Source: an uncultured Pelagibacteraceae bacterium
GTDB taxonomy: Bacteria; Pseudomonadota; Alphaproteobacteria; Pelagibacterales; Pelagibacteraceae
Length of the DNA stretch: 64,000 nucleotides
Assembly (NCBI GenBank): GCA_902524945.1
Contig: CABZFF010000001.1
Coordinates: 124,001 to 188,000 of the forward strand
Reading direction: 5' to 3'
Position 1 is the stretch's first letter, and each line of letters begins with the position of its first letter. Under the pieces are notes generated by a model. It saw nothing but the letters and a program-made list of their open reading frames with translations. It searched no databases and was not told where the DNA came from. Below are positions 60,431 to 64,000 of this stretch, one piece after another. The translations under genes and the position numbers were made by a program.

Positions 60431-61525
60431 TTATTTAACATAACTTTTTTTATAAAATGGAAGTTCAGAAATCTTACCCCCATATTTTTTTCCTCTTACT
60501 TCAAGCTGAATAGATGTACCTACTTCAGAAAATTCTGATTTAACATATCCCATTGCAACTGGAGCGTTCACACTCGGGCCAAAAGTACCGCTAGTAACGT
60601 ATCCTATTTCATCATTATCTAACGAAAAGATTTTCGTATTTTCTCTAGCTATAACTTTTCCATCTGGCTTTATACCAACTCTAATTTTTTCACTTCCGTT
60701 TGCTAATAAATTTTTTATTTTTTCCCATCCATTAAAGCCGCCAATTTCTTTCCTTTTTTTTGCTATAGCCCATTTTAAATTAGCCTCTACTGGGTTTATT
60801 TTTTCATTTAAATCATGACCATATAAACACAGACCTGCCTCTAATCTTAATGTATCTCTAGCTCCTAAACCTATCGGTTTAACTTCATTTGAGATTAAGT
60901 AATCGATAAGCTTTTCAACTTTTGTGTTTGAAATTGAGATTTCAAAACCATCTTCACCCGTATATCCAGATCTTGTTACATATAGATTTTCACCTTCATA
61001 CTCAAAATTGTTTCCTGTCATAAATTTTAAATTAGCAACGCCTGGAATTAACTTTTCTAAAATCTCTACAGATTTAGGTCCTTGTAACGCTATTAAAGAT
61101 AAATCGTTGTTTAAAAGATGTTTATGATGTTTTTTTAAAAATTGAGAAATTTGTTTTATATCATTTTCCTTACAAGCTGCGTTTAAGATTATACAAAAAC
61201 CTTTTTCTGTTCTCGTAATAATTAAATCATCAATTATTCCACCTTCATTATTAAGTAAAAAAGAATATTTTGAATGATTAATTTTCAAATTGTTTAAATC
61301 TGCTGGTATAATTTTCTCTAATGACTCTATTAATGTTTCATCCCCTTCTAAAAAAAATTGCCCCATATGTGAGACGTCAAAAAATCCAGCGTGTGTTCTT
61401 GTAGAAATATGTTCTTTAACAATACCATCTTTATATTGAATAGGCATTTCATAGCCTGCAAACGGAACAAACTTCGCTCCTAAATTTTTATGATAATTGT
61501 ATAAAGCTGTTTTTTGTACTTCCAT
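60431..61525 (-). CDS. gcvT: Aminomethyltransferase, T protein
   Basis: The 364-residue enzyme transfers the one-carbon group to tetrahydrofolate. Landmarks are FVPFAGYEMPIQYKDGIVKEH near 16-36, RTHAGFFDVSHMGQF near 42-56, GYTGEDGFEI near 188 and GLGARDTLRLEAGLCLYGHDL near 218-238 where D221-like residues hold folate. It is the first gene after the tandem glycine riboswitch (61548-61682), so glycine controls the whole operon. SAR11-type cells rely on glycine or serine from outside, which makes this control central. Confidence 0.97.
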   Translation of the reverse strand: MEVQKTALYNYHKNLGAKFVPFAGYEMPIQYKDGIVKEHISTRTHAGFFDVSHMGQFFLEGDETLIESLEKIIPADLNNLKINHSKYSFLLNNEGGIIDDLIITRTEKGFCIILNAACKENDIKQISQFLKKHHKHLLNNDLSLIALQGPKSVEILEKLIPGVANLKFMTGNNFEYEGENLYVTRSGYTGEDGFEISISNTKVEKLIDYLISNEVKPIGLGARDTLRLEAGLCLYGHDLNEKINPVEANLKWAIAKKRKEIGGFNGWEKIKNLLANGSEKIRVGIKPDGKVIARENTKIFSLDNDEIGYVTSGTFGPSVNAPVAMGYVKSEFSEVGTSIQLEVRGKKYGGKISELPFYKKSYVK

Positions 61526-61547
61526 AATAACTCTTATTTAACCCCAT

Positions 61548-61682
61548 CTGTCTATGTACCTGAGAGATTTAATCCTTCGGTGAGGCTTTCGCCTGCTTTC
61601 CAGAGTTATTACGGTAACGGTCCTTTTGCCTGAGAGTTTCCGGGGTGGTTGCTCCTTCGGCGCCTAAATGGTCTCTCCCGTT
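61548..61682 (-). promoter_or_regulatory. Tandem glycine riboswitch upstream of gcvT
   Basis: Two glycine aptamers read on the minus strand. The first (about 61682 to 61619) has the GCCGAAGGAGCAA core, CCCCGGAAACTCTCAGGCAAAAGGACCG; the second (about 61605 to 61548) has CTCTGGAAAGCAGGC, then CACCGAAGG, and an AATCTCTCAGGTA closing strand. A short linker with TAATAA separates the two. Glycine binding turns the operon on in known cases. It is 22 bp before the gcvT start. Glycine riboswitches on gcvT have been described in SAR11. Boundaries are by eye. Confidence 0.95.
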
Positions 61683-61731
61683 ACTTAAAGGACTTTCCTC
61701 TAAATACAGTAAAAAGTCAAATGCAAATTAT

Positions 61732-62595
61732 TCAAGTCTTGCTATGTTTTTTATCGAAACTCTTCAATATTATTGCCAAAATAATGACTGCGCCACCTAT
61801 AAATACACTAATTGGAGGAATTTCATTTAAAAATAACCATACCCAAAGAGGTGCACATAAAGTTTCCATCAACATCAAAATTCCAACTGTTGCTGACTCA
61901 ACTTTTCTTGATCCGATTGTTATACAAATAAAGCTAACTGCTAATTGTGGAACTCCAAGAAGAAAACCCATCCATAGATCATGTTTAGTGAATTCAAAGG
62001 ACTCTGCTAGGAAAAAACCGTAAATCAAACTAAATATCCCAGAATAAAATATTGCTGGAACCATATCAACTTTGGTATTTTTTCTAATTATCATTACTAA
62101 AATCGCGAAATTTATTGGGATTGCTAACGCCACTATGTTTCCAAATAATGATCCGCCTGAAATAGAGTCTCCAACCATTATAATAATACCACTCATAGCA
62201 AGAAGGATTGATATTAAACCAATTAAAGAAACTTTTTCTTTTAGATAAAAATATCCAAATATTGCCAGAAACATAGTTTGTGTGCTTATAATAAAAACGA
62301 CATTTGCTACTGATGTATTGCTCATTGCAACTACAAAAGCAACAAAGCTAAATGATAAAACAAAACCTCCCAATAAACCTGGAAAGCCAGACTCTTTAAT
62401 AATATTAAAGGTATTTTTTTTATAAGTTACAAAAAGAAAAGCTATTAGAGCTAAAAGGAAAAAAAAAGATCTTAAAAATAATATTTGCCAGATACTTGCC
62501 TCTTCAAAAGATCTAATAATAAATCCTCCCCAGCTTAGACAAAAACCGCCAAATAAGAGAAGAATATAACCTGGTATTTTATATAAAAATTGCAT
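61732..62595 (-). CDS. EamA/DMT family transporter
   Basis: The 287-residue protein has ten membrane helices in two EamA repeats, with SFSFVAFVVAMSNTSVANVVFI near 80-101 and ICITIGSRKVESATVGILMLMETLCAPLWVWLFLNE near 222-257 as the repeat signatures. The drug/metabolite transporter family exports amino acids, nucleosides and other small compounds. The gene ends upstream of the riboswitch on the same strand; the MATE gene adjoins it with no gap. Substrate unknown. Confidence 0.92.
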   Translation of the reverse strand: MQFLYKIPGYILLLFGGFCLSWGGFIIRSFEEASIWQILFLRSFFFLLALIAFLFVTYKKNTFNIIKESGFPGLLGGFVLSFSFVAFVVAMSNTSVANVVFIISTQTMFLAIFGYFYLKEKVSLIGLISILLAMSGIIIMVGDSISGGSLFGNIVALAIPINFAILVMIIRKNTKVDMVPAIFYSGIFSLIYGFFLAESFEFTKHDLWMGFLLGVPQLAVSFICITIGSRKVESATVGILMLMETLCAPLWVWLFLNEIPPISVFIGGAVIILAIILKSFDKKHSKT

Positions 62596-63921
62596 TTAGA
62601 ATTTTTTCAAAATATTTTTAAAATAATATTGTAAAGTCAAAGACCTAAATATCATAAATAATAAAAGAGATAACCAAATACCATGATTGTCTAGATATTT
62701 TGTTAAGAAGATCGATACTCCAATATAACTCAAAACAGATACTATCATTGCATTTCTAATTTCTTTTGTTTGTGATGCTCCGATAAATATTCCATCTAAT
62801 TGATAACAAAAACATGCAATTGGTGGAATTATAATTACCCATAAGATATGTTGAAAAGAAATAAATCTTAAAATCTCAATATCAGTAATGATGTAAATTA
62901 TTTCTTTGAAAAAAATTAAATAGATTATTGAGATAATGATAGCAGTGATAAAACTTACCTGAATAGAATTTCTTACAACTTCTAAAAAAGATTTTCGGTT
63001 TCTTCTCCCTACAGCAAAACCTACAATCCCTTCAGTCGAAAATGCATAAGCATCTAAGAAGAATGATGATAAAATTATAAATTGTATTAATATTGTATTA
63101 ACTGCTAAATAATCTTCTCCAATTTTTGAACCAAGATAAGTAACCCAAAGAAAAGCAAATGTGAGAAATAAAGTTCTTATAAAAATATCCAAATTAATAC
63201 TTAAAAGTTTGAGTAATTTAGATCTTACTAATAAATTTTCAAATTTAGGAATTACTTTGAATTTTTGAATGATATAATTATAGGTAAATATCGTAAAAAT
63301 AATTAAGGTTATATAACTCGAAATTAATGTTCCTAAAGCTACACCAAAAACGTTTAAATCATATGTTAAAACTAGCAGGGAACTAAAAATAATATTCAAA
63401 CTTGATAGTACAATTATTAAAAAACTTGAAATTTTAGTTTTTTGTATACCTAGATAAAAACCCACTAAAACATAAATAATTAATTCTGCAGGAATTGAAA
63501 AAATTCTTACATTTAAATAAGTTTTAATTAATACCTCTGTTTCATCAGAGGGAGAAAAAAAATAACTTATTGCAATTTTTAAAGCTGGGAAAAAAATAAT
63601 TATTATAAATGCTGCAATTAGAGCAAGGGCTATATTTCTTAAAATCGTTTTTACTATCTCTCTATAATCACTTCTTCCATATGCCTGTGCAACTATTCCA
63701 ACGGTGCCCATTCTTAAAAAACCAAAACTCCAAACAATCATTGTCATGACTGATGTAGATATACTTGTTGCAGCTAAATACTTGGTTTCACTTAGATTTC
63801 CCATCAAGCCTGTATCAACCATTCCTACTAATGGAATAGCCATGTTTGAAAAAAAAACCGGTATGGACAACAAAATTATTTGTTTTTTTGAAAATTTTGA
63901 TGAGCTTTTGAACAGTTCCAT
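62596..63921 (-). CDS. MATE family efflux transporter
   Basis: The 441-residue protein has twelve membrane helices in two halves and the MATE landmarks PLVGMVDTGLMGNLSETKYLAATSI near 25-49 and MGTVGIVAQAYGRSDYREI near 72-90. The DinF branch is likely. It exports cationic or neutral compounds in exchange for protons or sodium. ATG at 63921; the next gene downstream is the DMT transporter, with adjoining ends, so both may be in one transcript. It has a divergent gap of 47 bp to a partial frame at the right edge. Confidence 0.93.
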   Translation of the reverse strand: MELFKSSSKFSKKQIILLSIPVFFSNMAIPLVGMVDTGLMGNLSETKYLAATSISTSVMTMIVWSFGFLRMGTVGIVAQAYGRSDYREIVKTILRNIALALIAAFIIIIFFPALKIAISYFFSPSDETEVLIKTYLNVRIFSIPAELIIYVLVGFYLGIQKTKISSFLIIVLSSLNIIFSSLLVLTYDLNVFGVALGTLISSYITLIIFTIFTYNYIIQKFKVIPKFENLLVRSKLLKLLSINLDIFIRTLFLTFAFLWVTYLGSKIGEDYLAVNTILIQFIILSSFFLDAYAFSTEGIVGFAVGRRNRKSFLEVVRNSIQVSFITAIIISIIYLIFFKEIIYIITDIEILRFISFQHILWVIIIPPIACFCYQLDGIFIGASQTKEIRNAMIVSVLSYIGVSIFLTKYLDNHGIWLSLLLFMIFRSLTLQYYFKNILKKF

Positions 63922-63968
63922 TTTATTCTTTAATATATCTTAATAACCTTATATACATTGATTCTCGA

Positions 63969-64000
63969 ATGTTAGAGCAAGTAATTATCTCAGTACAAAT
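63969..64000 (+). CDS. Possible start of a plus-strand gene, cut by the window edge
   Basis: An ATG at 63969 begins a frame of ten codons (MLEQVIISVQ) that is open to the window edge. It is divergent from the MATE gene, leaving 47 bp for a promoter. Ten codons are too few to name a product; the call is tentative. Confidence 0.3.
   Translation, partial: MLEQVIISVQ

Overview
The window is a dense, AT-rich stretch of a small streamlined bacterial genome, most like a marine alphaproteobacterium of the SAR11 / Pelagibacterales type. The pointers are very short or overlapping gene junctions, lysine-, asparagine- and isoleucine-rich proteins, almost no mobile DNA, a tandem glycine riboswitch ahead of gcvT, two TauE/SafE exporters, a CADD-type folate protein, AcuI, and many proteins of alphaproteobacterial type. 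The lineage is inferred from gene content only. No rRNA, tRNA, insertion sequence, prophage or CRISPR array was seen.

Layout. 0-10.5 kb is a surface-polymer region: a VTC polyphosphate-polymerase-like gene (cut by the left edge), a CotH-kinase-like secreted protein with a beta-helix-like tail, DUF4956, a family 61 glycosyltransferase, GDP-mannose 4,6-dehydratase, a heptosyltransferase-like protein and several methyltransferases, plus an omega-aminotransferase. 10.5-13.3 kb is an eight-gene operon of very small proteins, four to six of them apparent dimeric alpha/beta-barrel (GYD, ABM, DUF1330) proteins, with unusually good Shine-Dalgarno sites and a strong terminator. 13.3-22.1 kb holds an enoyl-CoA hydratase, TerC, two SGNH proteins, an M23 peptidase, the NodU carbamoyltransferase-DUF5989-SxtJ trio and two converging TauE/SafE exporters.

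22.1-33.6 kb: a CADD-like p-aminobenzoate protein, a 166-bp gap with two perfect DnaA boxes and four GANTC sites, transport and methyltransferase genes, cystathionine beta-lyase, a 27-residue very basic protein, a GC-rich structured RNA candidate after mnmA, DUF3553-CysQ, RecX, an ABA4-like protein and a DsbA-fold isomerase. 33.6-41.4 kb: ammonium transporter, HU, the folE-acuI-lysR-rseP run and hisI with two small partners.

41.4-57.2 kb reads as a light and oxidative-damage island: a photolyase-related gene (split by a one-base frameshift), DUF393, DUF2256, a second protein that has only the photolyase FAD-binding region, MsrA, TspO, SDRs, a heme-oxygenase-like ABM protein, Fe-superoxide dismutase, and the FAD-oxidoreductase / DUF1365 / CFA-synthase-like / DUF3833 operon typical of light- or singlet-oxygen-induced regulons. 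It also holds an 869-residue fusion of two cyclic-nucleotide-binding-like domains, an acyltransferase and an SGNH hydrolase. 57.2-61.7 kb is the glycine cleavage operon gcvT-gcvH-gcvP under the riboswitch, followed upstream by DMT and MATE transporters.

The most promising leads are the small alpha/beta-barrel operon, the CNB-acyltransferase-SGNH fusion, the VTC-CotH-DUF4956 cassette, the possible origin-like gap at 22.8 kb, and the unassigned structured RNA at 28.0-28.3 kb.
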